DNA from: Holosporaceae bacterium
Lineage (GTDB): Bacteria; Pseudomonadota; Alphaproteobacteria; UBA7879; UBA5542
DNA: 64,000 bases
Direction: 5' to 3'
Assembly (NCBI GenBank): GCA_022646525.1
Contig: CP060261.1
Location: 62,001-126,000, forward strand
Made by a program: the position numbers and the translations under genes. Positions 19,272-30,613 of the stretch are shown here, piece by piece; the first letter of the stretch is position 1, and every line of letters begins with the position of its first letter. The notes beneath the pieces were generated by a model, which did no database searches, was not told where the DNA came from, and saw only the letters and a program-made list of their open reading frames with translations.

Positions 19272-19742
19272 TTACCACCTATAATGCGCAAAGGCGCGGT
19301 TTGCATCGGCCATTTTGTGTGTGTCTTCACGCTTCTTCACAGAAGCACCACGATTGTTAACAGCGTCAATCAATTCAGCCGCTAAACGCTCTGTCATTGT
19401 TCGCTCATTACGTTTACGTGACATATCAATAATCCAACGAATCGCCAAAGCCTGTGAACGATCTGCACGCACTTCCACAGGAACCTGATAAGTTGCACCA
19501 CCCACACGACGTGAGCGAACTTCAACAGAAGGCTTCACATTGCCCAAAGCCTCATGGAAAGCCTCCAAGTGTGCCTTGCCTGATTTAGAGTGCACGATAT
19601 CAAGAGCACCATAAATAATGGATTCTGCAACAGATTTCTTGCCTTTTAGCATAAGACTGCTTGTGAATTTTGTGACGATTTTATCCCCAAACTTGGGGTC
19701 TGCCAGAACTTCTCTTTTAACTGCAGCGCGACGACGTGACAT
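19272..19742 (-). CDS. rpsG: Ribosomal protein S7
   Basis: S7 organises the 30S head and can repress the str operon in enterobacteria. The intact 156-residue product starts MSRRRAAVKREVLADPKFG and contains VEVRSRRVGGATYQVPVEVR and RNERTMTERLAAELIDA, ending with the exposed Arg/Tyr/Trp tail. It follows rpsL by nine bases. Confidence 0.98.
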   Translation of the reverse strand: MSRRRAAVKREVLADPKFGDKIVTKFTSSLMLKGKKSVAESIIYGALDIVHSKSGKAHLEAFHEALGNVKPSVEVRSRRVGGATYQVPVEVRADRSQALAIRWIIDMSRKRNERTMTERLAAELIDAVNNRGASVKKREDTHKMADANRAFAHYRW

Positions 19743-19751
19743 GGATTACTC

Positions 19752-20123
19752 CTACTTTGGACGCTTGACCCCATAGGAGGAGCGTCTTTGTTTACGATCT
19801 TTAACACCCTGCGTATCCAAGGCACCACGAACAATATGGTAACGACAACCGGGCAAGTCTTTTACACGGCCGCCACACAGCAAGACAACAGAGTGCTCTT
19901 GCAAGTTATGTCCCTCACCAGGAATATAGCCTGTTACTTCATATCCATTGGTTAAACGGATACGTGCAATTTTACGCAAAGCCGAGTTTGGTTTCTTTGG
20001 TGTCATCGTTGTAACACGTGTACACACACCTCGTTTCTGAGGGCACCGCTCTAATGCGGGAGATTTACTGCGTTCAGACGGACGGCGTCTAGATTTGCGA
20101 ATTAACTGGTTAATCGTCGGCAT
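19752..20123 (-). CDS. rpsL: Ribosomal protein S12
   Basis: S12 monitors codon-anticodon pairing in the A site. The intact 123-residue product contains TPKKPNSALRKIARIRL and GGRVKDLPGCRYHIVRG. The lysines at residues 44 and 88, whose changes give streptomycin resistance in other bacteria, are unchanged, so no ribosomal resistance is suggested. The PGVRYH consensus reads PGCRYH here. It is the first gene after the promoter at 20204-20232. Confidence 0.98.
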   Translation of the reverse strand: MPTINQLIRKSRRRPSERSKSPALERCPQKRGVCTRVTTMTPKKPNSALRKIARIRLTNGYEVTGYIPGEGHNLQEHSVVLLCGGRVKDLPGCRYHIVRGALDTQGVKDRKQRRSSYGVKRPK

Positions 20124-20203
20124 AGTATTCCTTTTTAAAAAGTGAAAATCTCAAGGCCACGGAAAACGCAACTTTGAGAGAAAAACTACTTAATAGTTGT
20201 GGC

Positions 20204-20232
20204 ATAATAGGGTTTCGCCATGCTGTCGTCAA
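20204..20232 (-). promoter_or_regulatory. Strong sigma-70-type promoter of the str operon
   Basis: On the minus strand TTGACG (20227-20232), a 17-base spacer and TATTAT (20204-20209) lie about 80 bases upstream of rpsL. The leader between is short and has no obvious hairpin other than a small inverted repeat around TTAAGTAG. With the rpoC terminator just upstream it sets a transcription boundary inside the cluster. Confidence 0.8.
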
Positions 20233-20265
20233 GGGGTCTCCTTGCAAAAAAAGAGAAAAAAACAA

Positions 20266-20295
20266 TAAAAAAGGGAGCAAAAGCCCCCTTTTTTA
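20266..20295 (-). terminator. Rho-independent terminator after rpoC
   Basis: On the minus strand, reading away from rpoC, is not the direction of this repeat alone: the hairpin AAAAAAGGGGGC-TTTT-GCTCCCTTTTTT (20266-20295) is nearly symmetric, with a long A/T-flanked G/C stem and one G-T pair. It lies 16 bases past the rpoC stop codon. Minus-strand transcription coming from rpoC reads it before the rpsL promoter is out of the way on its left-hand side, so it would end the rpoBC transcript. Confidence 0.45.
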
Positions 20296-20311
20296 TGAAT
20301 AGATTGATTTC

Positions 20312-23300
20312 TTAGGCTGAAGGCGCCACCGGTTCAGGCTCCGCTTTCACCCTAAACTGATCATCTCGTGATCGGGCAATTTTTTTGTAATCACGCAACA
20401 AACTTCCAGTTCCAGCTGGAATAAGACGCCCTACAATCACATTTTCTTTCAGACCAATCAGTCGGTCAGACTTCCCTGAAACAGCCGCTTCTGTTAAGAC
20501 ACGCGTTGTGTCTTGGAAGGATGCTGCCGAAATAAATGATCGCGTCTGAAGCGATGCCTTCGTGATACCTTGCAAGACAGGCATGCCCTTCGCAGGACGC
20601 AAGCCCTCTTTCTCAAGCTTCTCATTTTCTTGTAGAAGATCTTGGTGGTTTACTTCTTCACCTACAACGTAGGCTGAATCACCTGGATCACTAATTTCTA
20701 CTTTCTGCAACATTTGACGCAAAATCACTTCGATATGCTTATCATCAACGCGCACACCTTGCAGGCGATAGATTTCTTGAACTTCTGAAACAAGGTATGT
20801 TGCCAAGGATTCCAAGCCCAAAATACGCAAAATATCATGCGGAGCTGGCTTACCGTCCATCAACAAATCACCCTTTCGGATAAAGTCTCCCTCTTGAACC
20901 GTTAAGTGGCGTCCCTTAGGTAACAAATATTCGAAAGGCTCTTCAGTTTTATCTTCAGGCACAATCAAAATACGGCGTTTCGACTTATAGTCTTTTCCAA
21001 ATTCAACACGGCCAGAACACTCAGCGATAATGGCATAGTCTTTTGGCAAGCGCGCTTCGAATAACTCTGTTACACGTGGCAAACCACCCGTAATGTCGCG
21101 TGTCTTAGAAGATTCTCTTGGAATCCTTGCCAAAACTTCACCCGCATTAACTTTTTGACCATTCTCCACGCTGATAATCGCATCAACAGGTAAGAAATAA
21201 CGCGCCTCAAGGCCATTAGACATCGTCAATGGATTGCCCTTTGCATCACAAATCACAATACGTGGCTTGATGTTCTCTTTTTTTGCCTGCTGGACACGAG
21301 TATCAACAACAACTAAACTTGAAATTCCGGTGTCGTCATCCACTTTTTGTTGAAGAGAAACCCCTTCAATCAAATCAACGTAATGCGCCACACCTTCTTT
21401 TTCTGTCAAGATCGGCATAGTGTACGGATCCCATGTCGCAAGCTTTTGACCTTGCTTTACAACATCGCCTTCCTTTACAAGAAGTTTTGCACCATACATC
21501 AGACGTCTTGATGATTTCTCATGACCATTCTCATCAGTAATCGCAAGTTCAGTATAGCGACCCATAACAACAGCCGCACCGTCACTAGAAGAAACAACGT
21601 TTTTATTCTTCAGAACAATCTTACCTTCATTTGATGCTTCTAAGCTTGATTCTTCAGCTGCACCCTGGGCTGCACCACCAATGTGGAACGTCCGCATCGT
21701 TAACTGTGTTCCAGGCTCACCAATAGACTGAGCCGCAATTACACCAACAGCCTCACCTTTGTTAACAGGCGTGCCTCGGGCAAGATCGCGTCCATAACAT
21801 GAACCACAAATTCCATAATCAGCTTCACATGTTAAAGGCGATCGAACAATAATTTGATCGATATTTGTCAGATTAATTTTTTCAACGGCTTCTTCGTTAA
21901 TGATTTCACCCGCTTTAACAAGCACAGAATCCTTTTGCAAATCAACAATATCGTTTACAGGCACACGACCCAGAATACGATCGCTCAAAGGAATCATAAC
22001 CGTACCACCATCCATAACAGACTGCACTTTGACGCCCTGTGTTGTGCCACAATCTTTTTCTGTAATGACACAGTCTTGAGAAACATCCACCAAACGACGC
22101 GTCAAATATCCTGAGTTTGCTGTTTTCAAAGCGGTATCTGATAGTCCTTACGCGCACCATGGGTAGAGTTAAAGTACTCAAGAACGGAAAGCCCCTCTTT
22201 AAAGTTTGAAATAATTGGCGTTTCAATAATTTCACCAGAAGGCTTAGCCATCAAACCACGCATACCCGCCAGCTGTTTCATCTGCGCTGGCGAACCACGC
22301 GCACCAGAGTGGGCCATCATGTACACCGAGTTGATCGGCTTGTCATCTTCTACAGTTGCAATTTCTCGCATCATTTCGTTGGCAATCAAGTCACCACACT
22401 GAGACCAAGCATCAACAACCTTGTTGTATTTCTCACCACGGGTAATCAAACCATCAAGATACTGCTGTTCATACTCTGATACTTTTGTTTGAGTGGCATC
22501 AATCAACGTCTTTTTCTGAGAAGGAATCACAAGATCATCCTTACCGAAAGAGATACCTGAAAGCGTTAACCACTTAAAGCCAAGGCGCATCATTTGGTCT
22601 GCAAAAATAACCGTTTCTTTTTGCCCACAGTGGCGATACACCAAGTCAAGCAAAGAGGAGACTTCTTTCGATGTCATCAACTTGTTGATCATTTGGAAGT
22701 TTAGGTTTTTGTGCTTCGGAAAGATTTCCGAGAAAATCATCCGGCCTGGCGTTGTATTAACACGATAAACTTTTGGATTACCGTTTTCATCAATCCCTTG
22801 ATAGCGCGCACAAATTTTTGCATGGATATCCACCACACCATCAGCCAAAGCACGTTCTACTTCACCAATAGAAGCGAACATCATACCTTCGCCTTTTTGC
22901 TTCTCACGCTCGATAGACAAGTAATACAAGCCTAAGATAACGTCCTTCGTTGGAACAATAATTGGGCGACCATTCGCAGGGCTCAAAATATTGTTTGTAG
23001 ACATCATCAAGACACGGGCTTCTAGCTGTGCTTCCATAGAAAGCGGCACATGCACAGACATGTTGTCACCGTCAAAGTCAGCGTTAAAGGCCGTACATAC
23101 AAGCGGGTGTAACTGAATCGCCTTCCCTTCAATCAATACAGGTTCGAAGGCTTGAATACCAAGACGGTGAAGTGTTGGTGCCCGGTTCAATAGAACAGGA
23201 TGCTCGCGAATCACTTCTTCAAGAATATCCCAAACTTCTGGGCGTTCTTTTTCTACCATGCGCTTCGCAGCTTTAATGGTGGGCGCAATACCATACCGTT

Positions 23301-24462
23301 CAAGCTTCGAATAAATAAACGGCTTGAAAAGTTCAAGGGCCATTTTCTTAGGTAGCCCACACTGATGAAGTTTCAGTTCAGGTCCAACAACAATCACAGA
23401 ACGCCCTGAATAGTCTACACGCTTCCCAAGCAAGTTTTGACGGAAACGCCCTTGCTTTCCTTTCAGCATATCGGCAAGCGATTTCAATGGGCGCTTGTTT
23501 GTGCCTGTAATCACCCGGCCACGACGTCCATTGTCAAACAAAGCGTCAACAGATTCTTGCAGCATCCGCTTTTCATTTCGAACAATGATGTCTGGCGCCT
23601 TCAAATCAATCAAACGCTTCAAACGGTTGTTTCGGTTAATGACGCGACGATAAAGGTCGTTCAAATCTGAAGCGGCAAAGCGACCACCGTCCAAAGGCAC
23701 CAATGGACGCAATTCGGGTGGAATCACAGGCAAAACCGTCAAAACCATCCATTCAGGTCGCGATCCTGACTCAATAAATGCATCTACAATTTTAAGACGC
23801 TTGATAATCTTTTTACGACGTGCTTCAGAATTTGTTTCCTTCAGCTCTTCGCGAAGGGTTGCTTGCTCTTTTTTCAAATCTAGTGCAGACAGAATTTCTT
23901 GTAATGCTTCTGCACCAATTCTAGCTTGAAATGCGTCTTCTCCATATTCATCTTGCGCTTCAATAAACTCTTCTTCACTAAGAAGCTGATTTTTTTTCAA
24001 CGCCGTTAATCCTGGATCAGTCACGATATAGTTTTCAAAATAAAGAACACGCTCTAAGTCCTTCAAAGCGAGATCCAAAAGAATTCCAATACGACTTGGC
24101 AGCGACTTCAAAAACCATATGTGTGATACAGGGGCTGCAAGGTCAATGTGGCCCATACGATCACGACGCACCTTAGACAAGGTCACCTCAACACCACATT
24201 TTTCACATACAACACCACGGTATTTCATACGCTTGTATTTGCCACACAGACATTCATAGTCTTTCACAGGGCCAAAAATACGCGCACAAAATAATCCATC
24301 CCGCTCTGGTTTAAACGTTCGATAGTTAATCGTTTCGGGTTTTTTTACTTCACCAAAAGACCACGAACGAATACGCTCGGGGCCGGCAATTGAAATCTTA
24401 ATTTCATTGAAGTTATTGGGGTTAGAAACCTGTCCAAAAACTTTTTCAAGTGCTTGATTCAT
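20312..24462 (-). CDS. rpoC: RNA polymerase beta-prime subunit, one indel
   Basis: The catalytic Mg-binding subunit of RNA polymerase. I use ATG 24460-24462, with GGAG upstream; a GTG one codon earlier is in frame. The zinc-ribbon residues CLCGKYKRMKYRGVVCEKCG are near the N-terminus. The active-site motif is NADFDGDNMSVH, differing from the common NADFDGDQMAVH by Q to N and A to S. A missing G near 22130 (ARKGLSDTALKTA after repair) splits the protein. The C-terminal half carries the second zinc site with CEADYGICGSCYGRDLARG, the bridge helix region and QSIGEPGTQLTMRTFH. The total of about 1383 codons is normal. Confidence 0.97.
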
Positions 24463-24490
24463 CACTATTCTCCACTGCGCCTTTCACTCG

Positions 24491-27400
24491 TTAACTAACT
24501 TCTTCTTCCTTAAGCTCAATATTTAAGCCAAGGGACTTAATTTCCTTAACCAAAACATTGAAAGACTCAGGAATACCCGATTCAAAGCCATTATCACCTC
24601 GAATCATTGCCTCATAGGCCTTTGTCCGCCCTGCAACGTCATCTGACTTAAAGGTAAGAATTTCTTGAAGTGTATAAGCCGCACCATAAGCTTGCAGCGC
24701 CCACACCTCCATCTCACCAAATCTTTGACCACCAAATTGTGCCTTACCACCCAATGGCTGTTGTGTAACCAAGCTGTATGGACCAATTGAACGGGCATGG
24801 ATCTTATCGTCCACTAAGTGGTCGAGTTTCAACATGTACATGTATCCAACAGTCACCTTACGATTAAACGGTTCACCTGTACGTCCATCAAATAGCGTTA
24901 CTTGACCAGAGCGATCGAGCCCAGCTTTTTCAAGCTGTTCCGCCACATCTTCAACCGAGGCACCATCGAATACTGGCGTTGCCATAGGCACACCAGCCTT
25001 CACATCCGAAAGCACGCTCACAAGCTGAGCATCACTCATAGAGTCGATAGATTCAGACGCAGCATCATCTCCATAAATCTTTTTGATTTCTGGACGGGCT
25101 TTCTTCATATCGATTTCTCCCTTTTGGATGCTTTGCACCATTTTATTGATTTTCTTGCCTAAACCTGCAGAGGCCCAGCCCAAGTGAGTTTCAAGAATTT
25201 GCCCTACGTTCATACGAGATGGGATACCAAGTGGGTTCAAAATAATATCCACCGGAGTTCCATCTTCAAGGTGTGGCATATCTTCAACCGGCGTGATACG
25301 CGAAATAACACCCTTGTTTCCATGACGACCAGCCATCTTGTCACCAGGCTGCAATTTACGCTTCACAGCAACGAAAACCTTAACTGTCTTCAAAACACCA
25401 GGCAGCATTTCGTCACCACGACGTACTTTCTCAGCCTTGTCTTCAAAGCGCGCATTCACAGAAGCAATACTTTGGTCAAACTGTTTGCTTAGAGATTCAA
25501 TCGTATCCATCACATTCTTGTCATCAACAACAAGCTGACGCCACTGACCTTTTGTATACTCTTCAAATGTAGACTCGGTAACTTTTGTGCCAGATTTCAG
25601 ACCTTTTGGACCTTTAACGGCTTTTTTGTCAACCAAGAGCTCTTTCAAACGCCCATAGAAGCTGCGCTCAAGAATTGTCTTCTCAGAGTCTCTGTCTTTG
25701 GCCAAACGGTTAATTTCAGCACGCTCAATGGCCAAAGCACGTTCGTCTTTTTCAATACCTCGACGAGAGAAAACCCGTACATCAACAACGGTACCAGCTG
25801 TACCCGGCGGCAAGCGTAAAGAGCTGTCTCGCACATCAGACGCTTTTTCTCCAAAGATCGCACGAAGCAATTTCTCTTCAGGCGTTGAAGGCGTTTCACC
25901 TTTCGGCGTTACTTTACCAACCAGAATATCCCCTGGGTTAACTTCGGCACCCACATAAACAATACCTGTTTCGTCTAGGTTTTTAAGAGCTTCATCACCT
26001 ACATTTGGAATATCACGAGTAATTTCTTCTGCACCAAGCTTGGTGTCACGTGACATAATGTCAAATTCTTCAATATGAACTGAAGTAAAGACGTCATCTT
26101 TCACAATGCGCTCAGAAATCATGATCGAGTCTTCAAAGTTGTACCCGTTCCAAGACATAAACGCGACCAATGCGTTACGTCCAAGGGCTAACTCACCCTT
26201 ATCGGTTGAAGGACCATCAGCAATCACATCACCAGCTGACACATGCTCACCTACTTTCACCAAAGGGCGCTGGTTGATACATGTATTCTGGTTCGAACGC
26301 TGGAATTTCTGCAATGTGTAAATATCAACACCTTGCTGTTTAATTTCTTCAGGGTCTGTGACTTTCACAACGATACGTTGTGCGTCCACTTGGTCAACAA
26401 TACCCGAGCGCCTAGCAACCACAGCCACACCCGAGTCACGCGCCACATTGGTTTCCATACCCGTTCCAACAATAGGCGCCTCCGCACGCAGCAATGGCAC
26501 AGCCTGACGTTGCATGTTTGATCCCATCAAAGCACGGTTTGCGTCGTCGTTTTCTAAGAATGGAATCAAGGACGCCGCCACAGAAACAAGCTGCTTAGGA
26601 GATACATCCACAAAATCAACTTGCTTTGATGGCATAGGTACAAATTCCCCACGCACACGCGAGTTTACAAAGTCTTGTGTAAACTTGCCAGACGCATCCA
26701 TGTCTGAGTCAGCTTGTGCCACCACAAACTTGCCCTCATCAATGGCTGAAAGGTAAGTCACATCATCAGAGATCTTTCCTTCTGTCACCTTACGGTATGG
26801 CGTTTCAATAAAACCATATTTGTTAATACGCGCATAAGTTGCAAGCGAGTTAATCAAACCAATGTTTTGACCTTCCGGTGTTTCGATTGGACAAATACGA
26901 CCATAGTGCGTTGGATGAACATCACGCACTTCGAATGACGCACGGTCACGAGATAATCCGCCAGGCCCAAGGGCTGATAAGCGCCGCTTGTGCGTAATTT
27001 CAGAAAGAGGGTTTGTTTGGTCCATAAACTGAGAAAGCTGGGAAGACGTAAAGAACTCACGAATGGCAGCTGACGCAGGCTTTGCATTAATAAGGTCATG
27101 CGGCATGATATTCTCAAGCTCAACCGATCCCATGCGTTCACGAATAGAACGCTCCATCCGCAATAGACCAAGACGATACTGGTTCTCAAGCAATTCACCT
27201 ACAGAGCGCACACGACGGTTGCCAAGGTGGTCGATATCATCAATTTCGCCCCTACCTTCTTTCAACCCAATCAAAATACGCATGATTTGGATGATGTCTT
27301 TCTTGCGCAAAACACCAGGTTCATCTGAAGAATCAAAACCAAGTCGCGCATTCATTTTAACGCGCCCTACAGGAGAAAGGTCATACTTTTCTTCATCAAA

Positions 27401-28665
27401 AACAATCCATGGAAAAGGCTGTCTGCCCTTCAAGGGTGGGGCTCGCCCGGACGCAACACACGGTAAATATCAACAAGCGCGTCAACACGATTCTTGTTTT
27501 TATCTGCCATCAACGTGTTACGCAAATATGGGCCAACGTTAATATGGTCAATGCACAACACAGGAAGTGATTTAATGCCAAGGGCATCAATTTCTTCTAG
27601 CTTGTCTTTAGTAATTTCTTGTCCTACCTCAAGAAGTACTTCGCCAGTATCTTTATTAAATAGGTCAGAAGCAATGTACGCCCCTTCTAAGTCTGAATCA
27701 TCTGCATGAATGAGGCGCAGCTTATCTTCTTCCAGTTTCTGAAGCTGGCGCGGGGTAATCTTTTGCCCCTTCTTCAAGAATAACTTTACCTGTTTTTGCA
27801 TCTATAATGTCTTTAGAGATTTTTGTTCCACGGAAACGGGCAGGCATCAAAGGACATGTCCATGTTCCTTTTTTTCTTACCTTTTTCATAAACAAGGGTT
27901 TCGTAGAAGCTTTTCAGAATTTCTTCACGGGTCATACCGTGCACATCTTCAAGAGGCAAATCTTTGCCAGCTTTAACAGCCTTTTCACGAGCAACTTCAG
28001 TTACGGCGCCATCAAGCGCCAAAAAGAAGTGTAGACGCAAGAATTTTCCGGCGACGGTCGATACGAACATAAAGCAAGTCTTTAGGGTCAAATTCAAGAT
28101 CAATCCAAGAACCTCTGTAAGGAATAATCCGCGCACCAAACAAAAGCTTACCAGACGTATGGCTTTTTCCATCATCATGATCAAAAAACACACCAGGAGA
28201 ACGGTGCATTTGCGACACGATAACACGCTCAGTTCCATTGATGATAAATGTACCATCGTCTGTCATAAGGGGCATATCCCCCATGTAAACTTCTTGCTCT
28301 TTTACATCGCGCACTGACTTAGCGCCCGTTTCTTGGTCAACATTCCAAACAACCAAACGCAGAGAAACGCGGAGGGGTGCCGCATAAGTCAATCCACGTT
28401 GACGACATTCTTCGATGTCATACTTAGGTTTGTCAAAGTCATAGTGAACGTACTCAAGTTCACACAAACCTGCAAAATCTTTTACCGGGAAAACCGTACG
28501 AAGAACATTTTCAAGCCCTTTGTTTTTCCGATCTTGGCGTGATACGTCAAACTGTAAAAATGCCTCATATGATTTTTTTTGCACCTCAATCAAATTTGGA
28601 ATCGGTGCAACCTCAGTGATTTTTCCAAAACTTTTGCGAATACGACGAACAGCAGTCTGTGACAT
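24491..28665 (-). CDS. rpoB: RNA polymerase beta subunit, at least four indels
   Basis: RpoB forms the second half of the RNA polymerase cleft. The ATG at 28663-28665 follows GGAAGGA. The first block begins SQTAVRRIRKSFGKI. Slips near 28030, 27860, 27785 and 27435 interrupt the lobe region; beyond the last, 980 codons are unbroken. The rifampicin region SSQLSQFMDQTNPLSEITHK keeps the usual Asp, His and Ser. The following block reads PIETPEGQNIGLINSL, with Gln where Pro is nearly universal. The C-terminal part has GDKMAGRHGNKGVIS, KPGDNGFESGIPESFNVL-like sequence and the usual acidic end. Length is about 1390 codons, typical for the class. Confidence 0.97.
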
Positions 28666-28711
28666 GTTCAATTATTCCTTCCCCTCATTTAAACCTAGAC
28701 GATGATAAGGC

Positions 28712-28751
28712 AAAAGCACGTTACCTTTGCGTCATGCGGGCGGTAACGTGC
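28712..28751 (-). promoter_or_regulatory. rplL-rpoB intergenic hairpin (attenuator-like)
   Basis: A perfect 10-bp inverted repeat GCACGTTACC/GGTAACGTGC (28716-28725 and 28742-28751, 16-base loop) lies between rplL and rpoB. On the minus strand it is followed by only four T residues. In enterobacteria this junction holds a partial terminator and an RNase III site that lower rpoB expression relative to L7/L12, and this hairpin is well placed for the same role. Confidence 0.6.
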
Positions 28752-28794
28752 GTTTGCATTTTGAGCTATAGAGACAGTTCAAGCATAACTCCTA

Positions 28795-29175
28795 TTAGTT
28801 AAGCTCTACAGTTGCCCCTGCTTTTTCAAGTTGTTCTTTGAGCTTTTCAGCATCTTCTTTAGATACACCTTCTTTAAGTGGCTTAGGTGCGGCCTCAACA
28901 AGATCTTTCGCTTCTTTTAGCCCAAGACCAGTAATGGCACGAACTTCTTTGATAACGTTAATTTTGCTTTCGCCAGCAGATTTTAATACAACAGAAAATT
29001 CTGTTTTTTCTGCTGCACTAGCGTCACCACCAGCTGCAGGAGCTGCACCAGCTGCAACAGCTACAGGCGCTGCTGCAGAAACGCCCCATTTATCTTCAAG
29101 CAATTTCACAAGCTCAGATGCCTCAAGAACACTAAGCTTCGATAATGATTCAACAATTGTATTTAAGTCAGACAT
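28795..29175 (-). CDS. rplL: Ribosomal protein L7/L12
   Basis: The multi-copy stalk protein that recruits translational GTPases. The intact 126-residue product has the dimerising N-terminal helices (ESLSKLSVLEASELVKLLED), an Ala-rich hinge at about residues 34-52, and the C-terminal domain with KINVIKEVRAITGLGLKEAK and LVEAAPKPLKEGVSKEDAEK. It follows rplJ by 25 bases. Confidence 0.98.
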   Translation of the reverse strand: MSDLNTIVESLSKLSVLEASELVKLLEDKWGVSAAAPVAVAAGAAPAAGGDASAAEKTEFSVVLKSAGESKINVIKEVRAITGLGLKEAKDLVEAAPKPLKEGVSKEDAEKLKEQLEKAGATVELN

Positions 29176-29200
29176 TTTTTTCTCCTTCGTCTCCTAAAAA

Positions 29201-29707
29201 TTAGCTTTCTTTCCGTGCTGCAATCACACATGCAAGGCTACGGGCAGGACTGTTGATAACTGTCGCAATTTTCATAGCCGGCGCCTGGAGAGCACTTAGA
29301 ATCTTCGCACGCAATACATCCAACGATGGCAAGCTTGCCAAATCCTTGATTGAATTTATATCAAGAACTTTTTCCCCTAACATGCCTGAAACAATGCTCA
29401 GCTTAGGGTTATCTTTCATATAGTTTACAGCAACACGTGCCGCCGCAACCGAATCCTCTGAAAAAGCAACAGCTGTTGGCCCTTTCAGTTGATCTTTTAT
29501 GGAAGAAAATTTCGTATCCTCAACAGCTAAACGTGCCAATGTGTTTTTACAACTTTATAGCGCGCCCCTGCTTCCCGCATTTTTGCACGAAGCTCGGTTG
29601 ACTCACTTACAGTCAAGCCGCTTTGGTTTGTGATAACAAGTAAGTTTGCATCAGAAAGGGTACCCCTTAAGTCAGCAACAAACTCTTTTTTTTTGTGTTT
29701 GATTCAT
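29201..29707 (-). CDS. rplJ: Ribosomal protein L10, several indels
   Basis: L10 anchors the L7/L12 stalk and represses its own operon. The ATG at 29705-29707 opens MNQTQ and a lysine run. Slips in that A-run near 29692, near 29658 and near 29540 break the frame, and the pieces read in order: NLLVITNQSGLTVSESTELR, REAGARYKVVKN, then ARLAVEDTKF and the intact C-terminal part with INSIKDLASLPSLDVLRAKI. The long leader upstream is the expected autoregulation site. Confidence 0.93.
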
Positions 29708-29871
29708 TTTCGTCTCCAACAAATAAGTGCCGGCCAAACAGGAGACGGAATATGCGAAACGCATAAAAACTGTTTCTCCTGCCTCATGCGGGAAAAGTTT
29801 AAGCCAACAAGATGGCTCCCACAATCTTCGACATGCAAGGCGAATGAACGATTTTCACCACCTTGTACATG
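29708..29871 (-). ncRNA. Probable L10 leader (autoregulatory 5' UTR of rplJL)
   Basis: About 160 untranslated bases lie between a promoter at 29872-29900 and the rplJ start. They contain a long-range inverted repeat, CAGGAGA opposite TCTCCTG, with a small GCGTTTCGC hairpin between, and a further stem near the 5' end. In other bacteria the L10-L7/L12 complex binds such a leader and blocks translation. I identify it by position and pairing, not by a model match. Confidence 0.5.
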
Positions 29872-29900
29872 TCTATATACAAGCTATGCACAGAATGCAA
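29872..29900 (-). promoter_or_regulatory. Putative promoter for rplJL-rpoBC
   Basis: On the minus strand TTGCAT (29895-29900), a 17-base spacer and TATAGA (29872-29877) lie immediately after the rplA stop codon. This allows the L10 operon to be expressed separately from rplKA. Confidence 0.5.
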
Positions 29901-29907
29901 GTGTTTT

Positions 29908-30609
29908 TTACTTTCCAGTAGCTGACTGGTCGATACGGATACCGGGCCCCATCGTCGAACTTAGAGAAATACTCTTTACAAATGTTCCCTTAGCACCTGA
30001 TGGACGGGCTTTAACAACAGCAGAAATGAAAGAAGAAAGATTTTCCTGAATATGTTTCTCAGAAAAGCTTACTTTTCCAATACCCGCATGAACAATACCC
30101 TCTTTATCAGCACGGTATTCAAGCTGACCGGACTTAACCGCTTTCACGGCTTGACCAACATCAAAAGTTACCGTTCCAAGCTTAGGGTTTGGCATAAGCC
30201 CCTTAGGCCCCAAAACCTTACCCAACTTACCAACAAGAGCCATCATATCAGGTGTTGCGATACAACGATCGAAGTCCACCTTGCCTTTTGCCACCTCTTC
30301 TACAAACTCTTCTGCGCCAACAATATCTGCGCCTGCTTTCTTTGCTTCATCATGCTTATCTGTTTTAGCAAAAACAGCAACACGCACTGTCTTCCCAAGC
30401 CCGTTAGGCAGCTGAGTAACACCGCGCACTTGCTGATCAGCCTTTCGCGAGTCAATGTTCAAATTCATTGAAACATCTACTGTTTCATCAAATTTAGTCT
30501 GACCTGATACAGCTTTTTTAAAATTTTCACAGCCTCTTCTATTGAATGAGACTTTGAGCGATCAAATCCTTTGTATGCTTTTTTCTAAGCGTTTTCCAAT
30601 TTTTACCAT
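29908..30609 (-). CDS. rplA: Ribosomal protein L1, two indels
   Basis: L1 forms the mobile stalk at the E site and represses rplKA in other bacteria. The ATG at 30607-30609, with GGAG upstream, gives MVKIGKRLEKAYKGFDRSKS after removal of an extra A near 30583. A missing A near 30520 separates EEAVKIL from KKAVSGQTKFDETVDVSMNL. The remainder is intact and includes RVAVFAKTDKHDEAKKAGAD, GKLGKVLGPKGLMPNPKLGT and GIGKVSFSEKHIQENL. It starts five bases after the rplK stop. Confidence 0.95.
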
Positions 30610-30613
30610 TCTC

